A stretch of 64,000 bases of DNA from TMP-24 sp046348855. GTDB lineage: Bacteria > Pseudomonadota > Alphaproteobacteria > Rhodobacterales > Rhodobacteraceae. Each line of letters opens with the position of its first letter. Position 1 is the first letter of the stretch. Below are positions 32,111-40,268 of this stretch, piece by piece. The position numbers and the translations under genes are program-made. Location of the stretch: NCBI GenBank assembly GCA_046348855.1, contig JAXMDK010000011.1:75066-139065 (forward strand). The letters run 5' to 3'. The notes beneath the pieces were generated by a model, which worked only from the letters and a program-made list of their open reading frames with translations, did no database searches and was not told the origin of the DNA.

Positions 32111-33573
32111 CCGGCCAGATAGGCGGCCAGACAGGCGCGGGTTCCCTTGGACCAGAGATCGCCCAACGCCCGTCCGAAGGCGGCGGCAAATCGGCTGTCG
32201 CGACCGAGATCGCCGTAGATGTCGGTCATCGCCAGCCAGGCCGCCGGATCGTGCCGCGCGGCGGCGGCGGTGCGCGTGAGCCGGTCCCAGTTCGGGTCGT
32301 TCGGTGCGATTGCCGCGCCGGTTTCGTCGACGCCAAAGCAATAGCGGCACCACAATGCCGAGGCCAGCGCCAGGCCGGCGATGTCGCGGCCCGCCCCCAA
32401 GCCATCGCGTGCCGACGGGACGATGAATTTCGGCTGGCGGTTCGACCCGTCCAGGCACAGTCGCCGGACCGTGTCGGCGACCTCGGGGTTGGAGAATCGC
32501 GAGATGATCAGCGCCTTGTAGTCGGTCAGCGAAACGCCCGGCACTTCGGGCAGGATCGGCAGGACCTCGGTGGTCAAAAGCCTGTCGAGAAACGCCCGGA
32601 TCTGGCCGTCGGCCATCGCCTCGTGGACCAGTTCGATCCCCAGAAGGCCGGCGGGATAGGCGATGATCGCGTGACCGCCGTTCAGGATGCGGATCTTCAT
32701 CGTCTCATAGAGGTCGACGCGGTCGGTAAAGGTGACGCCGACCCTTTCGAGCGGCGGGCGGCCGGCGGGGAAACTGTCCTCCATGACCCATTGGCGAAAG
32801 GGCTCGCAGGTCACCGGGGCCGCATCCTCCAGCCCGAGGCTCCGCACCATCGCCCGTTCGCGGTCGCCGGTGGCCGGGGTGATGCGGTCGACCATCGAGT
32901 TGGGGAAGGCCACGTTGGCGCCGATCCAGTCGGCCAGCGCCGGGTCGGACAGGGCGCACAGGCCGACGACCGCATCGCGGGTGACGCGGCCGTTGTGCGG
33001 AACGTTGTCGCAACACATCACCGTAAAGGGCTGAACCCCCGCCGCCCGCCGCTGCTTCAGCGCCGCGATGATCGCGCCGAAGGCGGTTTCGGGCCGGTCG
33101 GGGACCTGCGCGTCGCGGCGGATGTCAGGGTGGTCGGGGCTGAAGGTTCCGGTCATCGGGTCGATGTAATAGCCGCCCTCGGTCACGGTCAGCGACACGA
33201 TCCGCGTCGCCGGGGCCGCCATCGCCGCGATCAGCGGGCTGTTGCCGGGGCTGACCGGAACGAAACCGTTCAGCGAGCCGATGACACGGGCGTTGCGGGC
33301 ACCGGGTTCAAGCTCGACCACCGAATAAAGCCAGTCCTGCCCCGCCAGCGCCTGGCGCATCCGTTCGTCGCCGTCGCGAACACCCGCGCCGGTGATGGCG
33401 AAGTCCAGGCCTTCGCCCAGGGCAAAAAGGTCGTCAAAATAGACGGCTTGGTGGGCACGGTGAAAGTTTCCGCAGCCGATGTGGACGATGCCGGACGTCA
33501 GGCGGGCGCGGTCATAGGCCGGCCGGGCGACGCCCGCAGGCAGGAGGGGCAGGGTGGCTTCGGTGAGTTTCAT
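32107..33573 (-). CDS. mtlK: Mannitol 2-dehydrogenase (polyol-specific long-chain dehydrogenase)
   Basis: A 488-residue long-chain polyol dehydrogenase that oxidises D-mannitol (also D-arabinitol or sorbitol in relatives) to the ketose with NAD+. The N-terminal Rossmann region starts IVHIGCGNFHRAHQAVYFDDL; the catalytic region includes KIRILNGGHAIIAYPAGLLG with the K-x4-N-x2-H active-site pattern of the family. It is the last gene of the smoEFGK-smoS-mtlK polyol operon and starts 3 bases after smoS. Gene order matches the R. sphaeroides operon, supporting the name; fructuronate reductase is the main alternative and is less likely here. Confidence 0.9.
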   Translation of the reverse strand: MKLTEATLPLLPAGVARPAYDRARLTSGIVHIGCGNFHRAHQAVYFDDLFALGEGLDFAITGAGVRDGDERMRQALAGQDWLYSVVELEPGARNARVIGSLNGFVPVSPGNSPLIAAMAAPATRIVSLTVTEGGYYIDPMTGTFSPDHPDIRRDAQVPDRPETAFGAIIAALKQRRAAGVQPFTVMCCDNVPHNGRVTRDAVVGLCALSDPALADWIGANVAFPNSMVDRITPATGDRERAMVRSLGLEDAAPVTCEPFRQWVMEDSFPAGRPPLERVGVTFTDRVDLYETMKIRILNGGHAIIAYPAGLLGIELVHEAMADGQIRAFLDRLLTTEVLPILPEVPGVSLTDYKALIISRFSNPEVADTVRRLCLDGSNRQPKFIVPSARDGLGAGRDIAGLALASALWCRYCFGVDETGAAIAPNDPNWDRLTRTAAAARHDPAAWLAMTDIYGDLGRDSRFAAAFGRALGDLWSKGTRACLAAYLAG

Positions 33574-33576
33574 GGC

Positions 33577-34350
33577 TCAGCTCATCCAGTTTCCGCCGTC
33601 GACATTGTAGGTCTGGGCGACGATGTAGTCGGCCTCTTGCGAGGCGAGGAAGACCGCCATTCCGGTCAGGTCGGCGGCGGTGCCCATGCGCCCGAAGGGC
33701 ACGGCGGCCCCGACCTGCCGCTTCTTCTGGCCCGGTTGCAGCCCTTCGTAGCGGGCGAACAGCGCGTCGACATGGTCCCAGTGTTCGCCGTCGACGACGC
33801 CGGGGGCGATAGCGTTCACGTTGATGTCGTGGGCGATCAGGTTCAGCCCGGCCGACTGGGTCAGCGAGATGACGGCGGCCTTGGTCGCGCAATAGACCGC
33901 GACCAGGCTTTCGCCGCGCCGGCCGGCCTGGCTGGCCATGTTGATGATCTTGCCGCCCCTGCCGCGCGCGATCATCGACCGGGCTGCCGCCTGCAGCATG
34001 AAAAGCGTGCCCGCGACGTTGATCTGGAAAAGGCGATCGTAGCTGGCGCGGCTGATTTCGGTGATCGGTGCCAGGTCGAACAGGGCGGCGTTGTTGATCA
34101 GGATGTCGAGCCCGCCCCGGCGTCGTTCGACTTCCGCCACGGCGGCGTCGATACTGTCCTGCGAGGCGACATCAAGGTGAACGGCATAGGCGCCGCGCCC
34201 GATCTCTTTCGCTGCAGCCTCGGCCGCGGGCAGGTTGATGTCGGCGATGGCGACTGTTGCGCCTTCGTCGGCATAGGCGGCGGCGAAGGCCTTGCCGATC
34301 CCGCGGGCCGCGCCGGTGATCAGCGCCGATTTTCCGTCAAGCCGCTTCAT
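33577..34350 (-). CDS. smoS: Sorbitol (L-iditol 2-) dehydrogenase, SDR family
   Basis: A 257-residue short-chain dehydrogenase nearly identical in its motifs to R. sphaeroides sorbitol dehydrogenase, which converts D-glucitol to D-fructose and galactitol to tagatose with NAD+. Visible are the glycine-rich TGAARGIGKAF, NNAALFDLAPI, the catalytic Ser in INMASQAGRRGE, YCATKAA with Tyr and Lys, and the C-terminus DYIVAQTYNVDGGNWMS. Its start overlaps the smoK stop (ATGA) and mtlK follows 3 bases downstream, so the dehydrogenases are made with the transporter. Confidence 0.95.
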   Translation of the reverse strand: MKRLDGKSALITGAARGIGKAFAAAYADEGATVAIADINLPAAEAAAKEIGRGAYAVHLDVASQDSIDAAVAEVERRRGGLDILINNAALFDLAPITEISRASYDRLFQINVAGTLFMLQAAARSMIARGRGGKIINMASQAGRRGESLVAVYCATKAAVISLTQSAGLNLIAHDINVNAIAPGVVDGEHWDHVDALFARYEGLQPGQKKRQVGAAVPFGRMGTAADLTGMAVFLASQEADYIVAQTYNVDGGNWMS

Positions 34351-35345
34351 GCAAGGCGCTTTCCGGCTGCGTCGAAGCGGTGAAGGTGGGTCATGTCCGG
34401 GGTCAGCCAGACCGTGTCGCCGTGGGCGATGTCGACATGACCCGGCGCCCGCACCGTCAGGGTGCCACTATCGGTGGCGACATGCAGGAACGTGTCGGAG
34501 CCCAGATGCTCGGCCACGCCGACCCGGCCCTGCCAACTGCCCGATTTCCGGTCCAGCGCCAGATGCTCGGGACGGATGCCGATGGTCGTCGCGCCCAGGC
34601 GCGCCGCCTCGGGGCCGGCGATCAGGTTCATCTTCGGGCTGCCGATGAAACCGGCGACAAAAAGGTTTGCCGGGTTGCGATACAGTTCCAGCGGGCTTCC
34701 GACCTGTTCGATCCGGCCGGCGTTCAGGACGACGATCTTGTCGGCCATCGTCATCGCCTCGACCTGGTCGTGGGTCACATAGATCATCGTTGTCTTCAGC
34801 GACTGGTGCAGTTCGGTGATTTCCAGCCGCATGTTGACGCGCAGCGCCGCATCGAGGTTCGACAGCGGTTCGTCGAACAAAAACGCCGCCGGTTCGCGGA
34901 CGATCGCCCGGCCGATGGCCACCCGCTGGCGCTGGCCGCCCGACAACTGGCCGGGGCGCCGTTCAAGGTAGTTGGTCAGGTTCAGCACCTTGGCCGCCCC
35001 TTCGACCTTGCGGTCGATGTCGGCCTGCGCCATGCCGGCCATCTTCAAGGGGAAGGCGATGTTCTTGCGGACCGTCATGTGCGGATAAAGCGCGTAGGAC
35101 TGGAAAACCATCGCCAGGCCGCGCTTGGCGGGCGGCGCGGTCGTGGCATCCTTGCCGTCGATGACGATGGCGCCCGACGAAATGTCCTCCAGCCCCGCGA
35201 TCAGGCGCAGAAGCGTCGACTTGCCACAACCCGACGGGCCGACGAAGACCACGAATTCGCCTTCGCCGATGGTCAGGTCGAGGGGCGGAATGACCTCGGC
35301 ATCGCCGAAGCGCTTGGTGACCTGCTTGAGTTCGATCTGTCCCAT
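34347..35345 (-). CDS. smoK: Polyol ABC transporter ATP-binding protein SmoK
   Basis: A 332-residue MalK/UgpC-type ATPase energising hexitol uptake. Walker A GPSGCGKST (about residue 35), signature LSGGQRQRV, Walker B AFLFDEPLSNLD and the H-loop THDQVEAMT are intact, followed by a C-terminal TOBE/MalK regulatory region (about residues 240-332, IGIRPEHLAL). It interacts with SmoF and SmoG EAA loops. It is translated with smoS through a 4-base overlap and lies 10 bases after smoG. Confidence 0.93.
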   Translation of the reverse strand: MGQIELKQVTKRFGDAEVIPPLDLTIGEGEFVVFVGPSGCGKSTLLRLIAGLEDISSGAIVIDGKDATTAPPAKRGLAMVFQSYALYPHMTVRKNIAFPLKMAGMAQADIDRKVEGAAKVLNLTNYLERRPGQLSGGQRQRVAIGRAIVREPAAFLFDEPLSNLDAALRVNMRLEITELHQSLKTTMIYVTHDQVEAMTMADKIVVLNAGRIEQVGSPLELYRNPANLFVAGFIGSPKMNLIAGPEAARLGATTIGIRPEHLALDRKSGSWQGRVGVAEHLGSDTFLHVATDSGTLTVRAPGHVDIAHGDTVWLTPDMTHLHRFDAAGKRLA

Positions 35346-35355
35346 GATGATATCC

Positions 35356-36186
35356 CTATTTCACCGCGCCGAAGGTCAGGCCGCGCACCAGCTGTTTCTG
35401 GCTGAACCAGCCAAGGATCAGGATCGGGGCGATGGCCAGCGTCGAGGCGGCGGAAAGCTTGGCGTAGAAAAGCCCCTCGGGGCTGGAGTAGCTGGCGATG
35501 AAGGCGGTCAGCGGCGCGGCGTTGGACGCGGTCAGGTTCAGCGTCCAGAACGCCTCGTTCCAGGCGAGGATCACGTTCAGAAGCAGTGTCGAGGCGATGC
35601 CCGGCACCGCCATCGGCGTCAGCACATGCAGGATTTCCGACCTGAGGTTGGCGCCGTCCATCCGCGCGGCTTCCAGGATCTCGCCGGGGATTTCCTTGAA
35701 GTAGGTGTAAAGCATCCAGACGACGATCGGCAGGTTGCTGAGCGTCAGGACGATGACCAGCCCGATGCGGGTATCCAGAAGCCCGCTGTCGCGGAACATC
35801 AGGTACATCGGCACCAGCACGCCGACCGCCGGCATCATCTTGGTCGACAGCATCCACATCAGCAGGTCCTTGGTCCGCCTGGCCGGGACGAAGGCCATCG
35901 CCCAGGCCGCCGGAATGGCGATGACCAGCGCCGCCAGGGTCGAGCCGAAGGAAATGACGACCGAATTCCAGAAATGCAGCAGATAGTCGGATCGGTGCTG
36001 GACGGTGGCGTAGTTTTCCAGCGTCCAGTGGAAGAACAGGAACTTCGGCGGGGTCGCCACCGCGTCGCCTTCGGACTTGAACGAGGTCAGGAAGGTCCAC
36101 AGGATCGGAAAGAAGATCAGCAGGCCGACCGCCCAGGCGATCAGGGTCACGGCGGTCTTGCGGCGGGTCGAAACGGCGCGGGCCAT
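35356..36186 (-). CDS. smoG: Polyol ABC transporter permease SmoG
   Basis: A 276-residue CUT1-family permease of the MalG type, with six membrane segments and the EAA loop EAARMDGANLRSEILHVLTP (about residues 180-199). It forms the channel with SmoF for hexitol entry. It lies 3 bases downstream of smoF and 10 bases before smoK. Family assignment is firm; the sugar is inferred from the dehydrogenases in the operon. Confidence 0.93.
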   Translation of the reverse strand: MARAVSTRRKTAVTLIAWAVGLLIFFPILWTFLTSFKSEGDAVATPPKFLFFHWTLENYATVQHRSDYLLHFWNSVVISFGSTLAALVIAIPAAWAMAFVPARRTKDLLMWMLSTKMMPAVGVLVPMYLMFRDSGLLDTRIGLVIVLTLSNLPIVVWMLYTYFKEIPGEILEAARMDGANLRSEILHVLTPMAVPGIASTLLLNVILAWNEAFWTLNLTASNAAPLTAFIASYSSPEGLFYAKLSAASTLAIAPILILGWFSQKQLVRGLTFGAVK

Positions 36187-36189
36187 CTG

Positions 36190-37062
36190 TCATGCCTCCA
36201 GGTTCTTGCCGATCATCCGCATCAGGAAGAAGGCAACGATGTTGGCGAGGACGACCGCCACGATCCCGCCCGCCGATCCGCCGCCTACGTCGAACTGCAG
36301 AAGCGATTGCGCATAGACCAGGTAGGTCAGGTTGGTGGTCGCGGTGCCGGGGCCGCCGTTGGTGGTGACTAGGATTTCGGCGAAGGTCGACAGAAGGAAG
36401 ATCGTCTGGATCAGGATGACGACGGTGATCGCGCGGGTCATGTGCGGCAGCACGATATGCACGAAGCGGCTGGTCCAGCGTGCGCCGTCCATCTCGGCGG
36501 CCTCGATCTGTTCGCTGTCGAGCGATTGAAGCGCGGTCAGCAGGATCAGGGTCGCGAAGGGAAGCCACTGCCAGGCGACGATCAGGATGATCGACAGCAT
36601 CGGCGACAGGGCCAGGAAATCATAGGGCTGCAACCCCAGTTTCAGCGCCAGCCAGGCGAAAAGCCCGTTCACCGGATTGAAGAACATGTTCTTCCAGACC
36701 AGCGCCGAGACGGTGGGCATGACGAAGAAAGGCGCAATCACCAGCACCCGCACGACCCCCTGCGCCCAGAAGGGCTGGTCCAGCAGCAAGGCCAGCGCCA
36801 CCCCACCGATGACGGTGATGAGAAGGACGCCGCCGACCAGCACCAGCGTGTTTTTGATGGCTGTGAAGAAGGCCGGATCGGTCAGGAAATACTTGTAGTT
36901 GGTCAGGCCGACCCAGCTTTCGGTGCCCGGCATCAGCAGGTTGTAGTGCAGAAGCGAGAAGTAGATGGTCATGCCCAGGGGGACGATCATCCACAGGAAC
37001 AGGAGCAGGACCGCGGGTGAAATCATCAGGCGCGCGGCGGCGCGGGATGCGGTGGTGGCCAT
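36190..37062 (-). CDS. smoF: Polyol ABC transporter permease SmoF
   Basis: A 290-residue CUT1-family MalF-type permease with about six membrane helices, starting AARLMISPAVLLLFLWMIVPLG. The EAA loop reads EAAEMDGARWTSRFVHIVLP. It heterodimerises with SmoG. A 98-base gap containing two hairpins separates it from smoE upstream, so its expression is probably lower than that of the binding protein. Confidence 0.93.
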   Translation of the reverse strand: MATTASRAAARLMISPAVLLLFLWMIVPLGMTIYFSLLHYNLLMPGTESWVGLTNYKYFLTDPAFFTAIKNTLVLVGGVLLITVIGGVALALLLDQPFWAQGVVRVLVIAPFFVMPTVSALVWKNMFFNPVNGLFAWLALKLGLQPYDFLALSPMLSIILIVAWQWLPFATLILLTALQSLDSEQIEAAEMDGARWTSRFVHIVLPHMTRAITVVILIQTIFLLSTFAEILVTTNGGPGTATTNLTYLVYAQSLLQFDVGGGSAGGIVAVVLANIVAFFLMRMIGKNLEA

Positions 37063-37090
37063 GACCGGGAACCTTCAGTGCAGGATGGGT

Positions 37091-37141
37091 GCCGGGCTCG
37101 CCCGGCGGTCAGGCAGGCGAAACCGATGGGCTTCGCCTGCC
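37091..37141 (-). other. Double hairpin between smoE and smoF
   Basis: Two stem-loops lie between the stop of smoE and the start of smoF: GGCAGGCGAA/TTCGCCTGCC (10-bp perfect stem, 10-base loop, 37112-37141) and GCCGGGC/GCCCGGC (7-bp stem, 37091-37106). Such structures after the binding-protein gene are known to stabilise that part of ABC-operon mRNAs, as in malE-malF. Confidence 0.65.
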
Positions 37142-37160
37142 GCCTGTCCCTCGCGCGGTC

Positions 37161-38471
37161 CTACTTGATGTAGCCCGCCTTGGTCATTTCGCGCACCGTC
37201 AGGTCCTGCGCGTTCTTCAGCGCGTCGTCCAGCGAGGTGGTCCCGGCCAAGGCCGCCGAGAATTGCTGGCCGACTTCGGTGGCGATGCCCTGGAATTCGG
37301 GGATCGCCACGAACTGCACGCCGACATAGGGCACCGGATCGACGGTCGGGTGGGTCGGATCAGCCGCGTTGATGCTGTCCAGCGTCATCTTGGCGAAAGG
37401 CACCTTCTGATATTCCGGGTTGTCGTAAAGCGACTTGCGCGTACCCGGAGGAACGTTGGCCCAGCCTTCTTTCGAGGCAACCAGCGCCAGATAGTCCTTG
37501 TTGGTTGCCCAGTTGACGAAGGCCTTCGCCGCGTCGGCCTTCTGGGTGCCGGCGGGAATGGCCAGCGACCAGGCCCAGAGCCAGTTGCCGCGCTTGCCCT
37601 TGCCGGTATCCGGCGCCAGCGCAAAGCCGACCTTGTCGGCGACCGTCGAATCCTTGCCGGTCACCGCCGAGGCCGCGACGGTGGCGTCGATCCACATGCC
37701 GCACTTGCCCTGCTGGAACAGCGCCAGGTTTTCGTTGAAGCCGTTGTTCGAGGCACCGGGCGGGCCGTAGTTCGTCATCAGGTCAAGATAGTCGGTCATG
37801 GTGGCCTTCCAGGCCGGGCCGTCGAACTGCGGGTTCCATTTCTCGTCGAACCAGCGCGCGCCATAGGAATTCGACATGGCGGTCAGGAAGGCCATGTTCT
37901 CGCCCCAGCCGGCCTTGCCGCGCAGGCAGATGCCGTAGATGCCGTTCGCCTTGTCGGTCATCGCCTTGGCGGCGGCCTTGATATCGTCCCAGGTCGGCGC
38001 ATCGGCCATCTTGAGCCCGGCCTTTTCCATCAGGTCAGTGCGATACATGACCATCGAGCTTTCGCCGTAGAAGGGCGAGGCATAAAGATGCCCGTCCACC
38101 GTCAGGCCGCCCTTGATCGCCGGCAGGATGTCGGCGGCGTCATAGTCGGCGGGCAGGCCGTCGAGGCTGACCAGCCAGCCCTGCTTGCCCCAGATCGGAA
38201 CCTCGTAGGTGCCGATCGTCATCACATCGAACTGCCCGCCCTTGGTGGCGATGTCGGTCGTGACCTTCTGGCGCAGGACGTTCTCTTCCAGCGTCACCCA
38301 GTTGACCTTGATGTCGGGGTGCTTGGCGTAGAAGTCGTCCATCAGACCCTGCATGCGGATCATGTCGCCGTTGTTGACGGTGGCGACGGTGATGGTCGTC
38401 TCGGCGTTGGCCGCGCCGGCAAGCGCGCCGATGGCGCACGCGCCCAGCAGCGCGCGGACAGTCAGTGTCAT
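37161..38471 (-). CDS. smoE: Polyol ABC transporter substrate-binding protein SmoE
   Basis: A 436-residue periplasmic binding protein of the CUT1 family that captures sorbitol/mannitol. Residues 1-22 are a signal peptide ending in ANAE. Mature-protein motifs agree with the SmoE/MtlE group: WVTLEENVLRQKVTTDIATKG, SSMVMYRTDLM, GICLRGKAGWGENMAFLTAM. I use the ATG at 38471 (MTLTVRALLG); an upstream extension would lose the signal peptide. It is the first gene of the smo operon. A perfect palindrome TTGAGCATATGCTCAA lies 24-39 bases upstream of the start, a likely operator for the SorC-type regulator encoded next door. Confidence 0.93.
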   Translation of the reverse strand: MTLTVRALLGACAIGALAGAANAETTITVATVNNGDMIRMQGLMDDFYAKHPDIKVNWVTLEENVLRQKVTTDIATKGGQFDVMTIGTYEVPIWGKQGWLVSLDGLPADYDAADILPAIKGGLTVDGHLYASPFYGESSMVMYRTDLMEKAGLKMADAPTWDDIKAAAKAMTDKANGIYGICLRGKAGWGENMAFLTAMSNSYGARWFDEKWNPQFDGPAWKATMTDYLDLMTNYGPPGASNNGFNENLALFQQGKCGMWIDATVAASAVTGKDSTVADKVGFALAPDTGKGKRGNWLWAWSLAIPAGTQKADAAKAFVNWATNKDYLALVASKEGWANVPPGTRKSLYDNPEYQKVPFAKMTLDSINAADPTHPTVDPVPYVGVQFVAIPEFQGIATEVGQQFSAALAGTTSLDDALKNAQDLTVREMTKAGYIK

Positions 38472-38494
38472 GGATTGAGTCCTCCCTCGCATAT

Positions 38495-38510
38495 TTGAGC
38501 ATATGCTCAA
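38495..38510. promoter_or_regulatory. Palindromic operator candidate upstream of smoE
   Basis: TTGAGCATATGCTCAA is a perfect 16-base palindrome, extended by AT-rich flanks (ATAT...ATATG) and overlapping a second partial repeat CTCAATATGTGAG. It sits between the SorC-family regulator gene and smoE, immediately upstream of the smo operon. Confidence 0.7.
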
Positions 38511-38590
38511 TATGTGAGTAATTATTCATTAATGGCCGGCGCGCCGTCAATATGAAAGTTGCGAACCTGCGGGTGTGAAAGGGCGGGTGT

Positions 38591-39547
38591 TCAGCCTGCG
38601 GCTAGCAGCGCCGCGGCGGTAGGCTCGTCGGTGACCAAGCCATTGATGATGCGGCCGGAAAGTGCCGCGCGGATGGCGGGCAGCTTGTTGGCGCCGGCGG
38701 CGATGCCGATCACCGGCGCCAGCCGCCCCGGTTCGACCCGAACCCCGCCGACCCGGTCGCTGATGCCGGCGTCGATATACTGGCCCCGCGAATCGAAGAC
38801 CCAGCCGGCGACCTCGCCCGCCGCTCCGCGCGCCTGGGCCTCTCGCAATTGCCCAACGGCCAGGAACCCGTCCTTCAGCAGCGGCGCGTCGTCGCCCATC
38901 TGTCCGACGCCCACGAAGGTGACGTCGGCGCTTTGCGCCAGGGCAAAGACGTTGCGGACCGGCCGCAGGCGGTGGAACAGCTCGCGCTCCTCGGCGGTGT
39001 CGGAAATCACCGGAACCGGCATCGGATAGTGCGGCGCGCGCACCTTGTCGGCGATGCGCATGATCACGTCGAAATAGCTTGCCGACCCGTCCGGGGCGAT
39101 ATTGCCGATCAGCGAGACGATCTTGTGCTGTTCGGCCTCGGTCGGGGTCAGTTCGTCGATCATCGCCCGCAGCGCCCGCCCGGTTCCCAGCGCGATGATC
39201 AGCGGCTCGGCCCGGCGCAGGAAGCTTTCGAAGACTGCGGCCGCGGTGGCGGCGATGGCGCGGTTGACGTCTGCGGCCTCGCCTAGTCCGGGAGCGACGC
39301 GGCAGAGCGACAGGCCGAACCGGCGCGTCAGTCCGGCCTCCAGGTTCAGGCAGGCGCCGATCTTGTGTTCCAGCCGCACATGGATCAGCCCGTCGGCCGT
39401 GGCCCGCGACACCAGCCGCTGTGCCCGCTGGCGCGAGACCCCGAGTTCGGCCGCGATCTGGTCCTGGGTCAGCCCGCCGACATAGTAGAGCCAGCCGGCG
39501 CGGGCGGCTTCGTCCCTCAGGCTGACGTCACTGTCGGCGCGGCCCAT
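38591..39547 (-). CDS. SorC/DeoR-like sugar-binding transcriptional regulator of the polyol operon
   Basis: A 318-residue SorC-family regulator. The N-terminal helix-turn-helix is GGLTQDQIAAELGVSRQRAQRLVSRA (about residues 24-49), and the C-terminal sugar-phosphate-binding Rossmann-like domain shows ALGTGRALRAM, VSLIGNIAPDG and VGQMGDDAPLL. Members bind palindromes and respond to phosphorylated sugars. The ATG at 39547 has GGGAGAG ahead of it. Its start lies 20 bases inside the upstream HAD gene, so it is translationally coupled to it, and it precedes smoE by 119 bases, in which a perfect palindrome sits. It very likely controls smoEFGK-smoS-mtlK. Confidence 0.88.
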   Translation of the reverse strand: MGRADSDVSLRDEAARAGWLYYVGGLTQDQIAAELGVSRQRAQRLVSRATADGLIHVRLEHKIGACLNLEAGLTRRFGLSLCRVAPGLGEAADVNRAIAATAAAVFESFLRRAEPLIIALGTGRALRAMIDELTPTEAEQHKIVSLIGNIAPDGSASYFDVIMRIADKVRAPHYPMPVPVISDTAEERELFHRLRPVRNVFALAQSADVTFVGVGQMGDDAPLLKDGFLAVGQLREAQARGAAGEVAGWVFDSRGQYIDAGISDRVGGVRVEPGRLAPVIGIAAGANKLPAIRAALSGRIINGLVTDEPTAAALLAAG

Positions 39548-40268
39548 CCAACTCTCCCGTTTCGTGCTGGAGTTCCGGTGCAATCTGGAAAAATTCGGCG
39601 AATGTTGCAAATGCCTGATCGGCCCGGGCGTCGGGCGGTTCGACCAGATCCTGCTGGCGCATGTGGCTGCCGCCGGTAAAGCGCCAGACCGCCATCCCCG
39701 CAGCGCGGGCGGCGCGGATGCCGTTCAGGCTGTCCTCGATCACCAGCGCGGCGGCGGGGTCCGCGCCCATCTGGCGCGCCGCATGGAGGAACAGGTCGGG
39801 GGCGGGCTTGCCCCTGGCCACGTCCGCGGCGGTGAACAGCCGGTCGCCGACCAGCCCGTCCAGCCCGGCAAGCTGCAAAGACCGCGCCGCCCGTCCGGGG
39901 CTGGACGACGTGGCCACGCACCAGCGCCGGGCGATGCGCGACAGGACGGCATGGACCCCCGGCATGACCTTCAGTTCACGTTCGAACGCCTGGAGAAGCC
40001 GGCTGCGGTATTGCGACTCGAATCCCTCGGGCAGGGTCAGACCGAAATCGTCGCGGATGGTCTTCATCACCGTGGGATAGCTGCGCCCCAGGAAGTGGCG
40101 GGCGACATAGGCCAGGTCGATGGTGATCCCCAGCCGCGACAGTTCGGCGATCAGCATCCTGGCCGAGATCAGCTCGCTGTCGATCAGAACCCCGTCGCAG
40201 TCGAAGATGACCAATTCGACCGGCCGTCCCGCACCGCCGCGCCGGCCGTGGTCCGGTCCTGCGGTCAC
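39528..40268 (-). CDS. HAD-superfamily sugar-phosphatase-like hydrolase
   Basis: A 246-residue HAD hydrolase of the beta-phosphoglucomutase/sugar-phosphatase branch. Motif I is VIFDCDGVLIDSE, motif II VATSSSPGR, the motif III lysine is in RGKPAPD, and motif IV is LVIEDSLNGI. The cap domain lies between motifs I and II. The start is the GTG at 40268, overlapping the stop of the upstream DUF1523 gene as GTGA. A start nearer FDCDG would need a TTG. The gene end overlaps the SorC regulator start. A related phosphatase may make or remove the sugar phosphate that signals to the regulator; that is inference. Confidence 0.85.
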   Translation of the reverse strand: MTAGPDHGRRGGAGRPVELVIFDCDGVLIDSELISARMLIAELSRLGITIDLAYVARHFLGRSYPTVMKTIRDDFGLTLPEGFESQYRSRLLQAFERELKVMPGVHAVLSRIARRWCVATSSSPGRAARSLQLAGLDGLVGDRLFTAADVARGKPAPDLFLHAARQMGADPAAALVIEDSLNGIRAARAAGMAVWRFTGGSHMRQQDLVEPPDARADQAFATFAEFFQIAPELQHETGELDGPRRQ

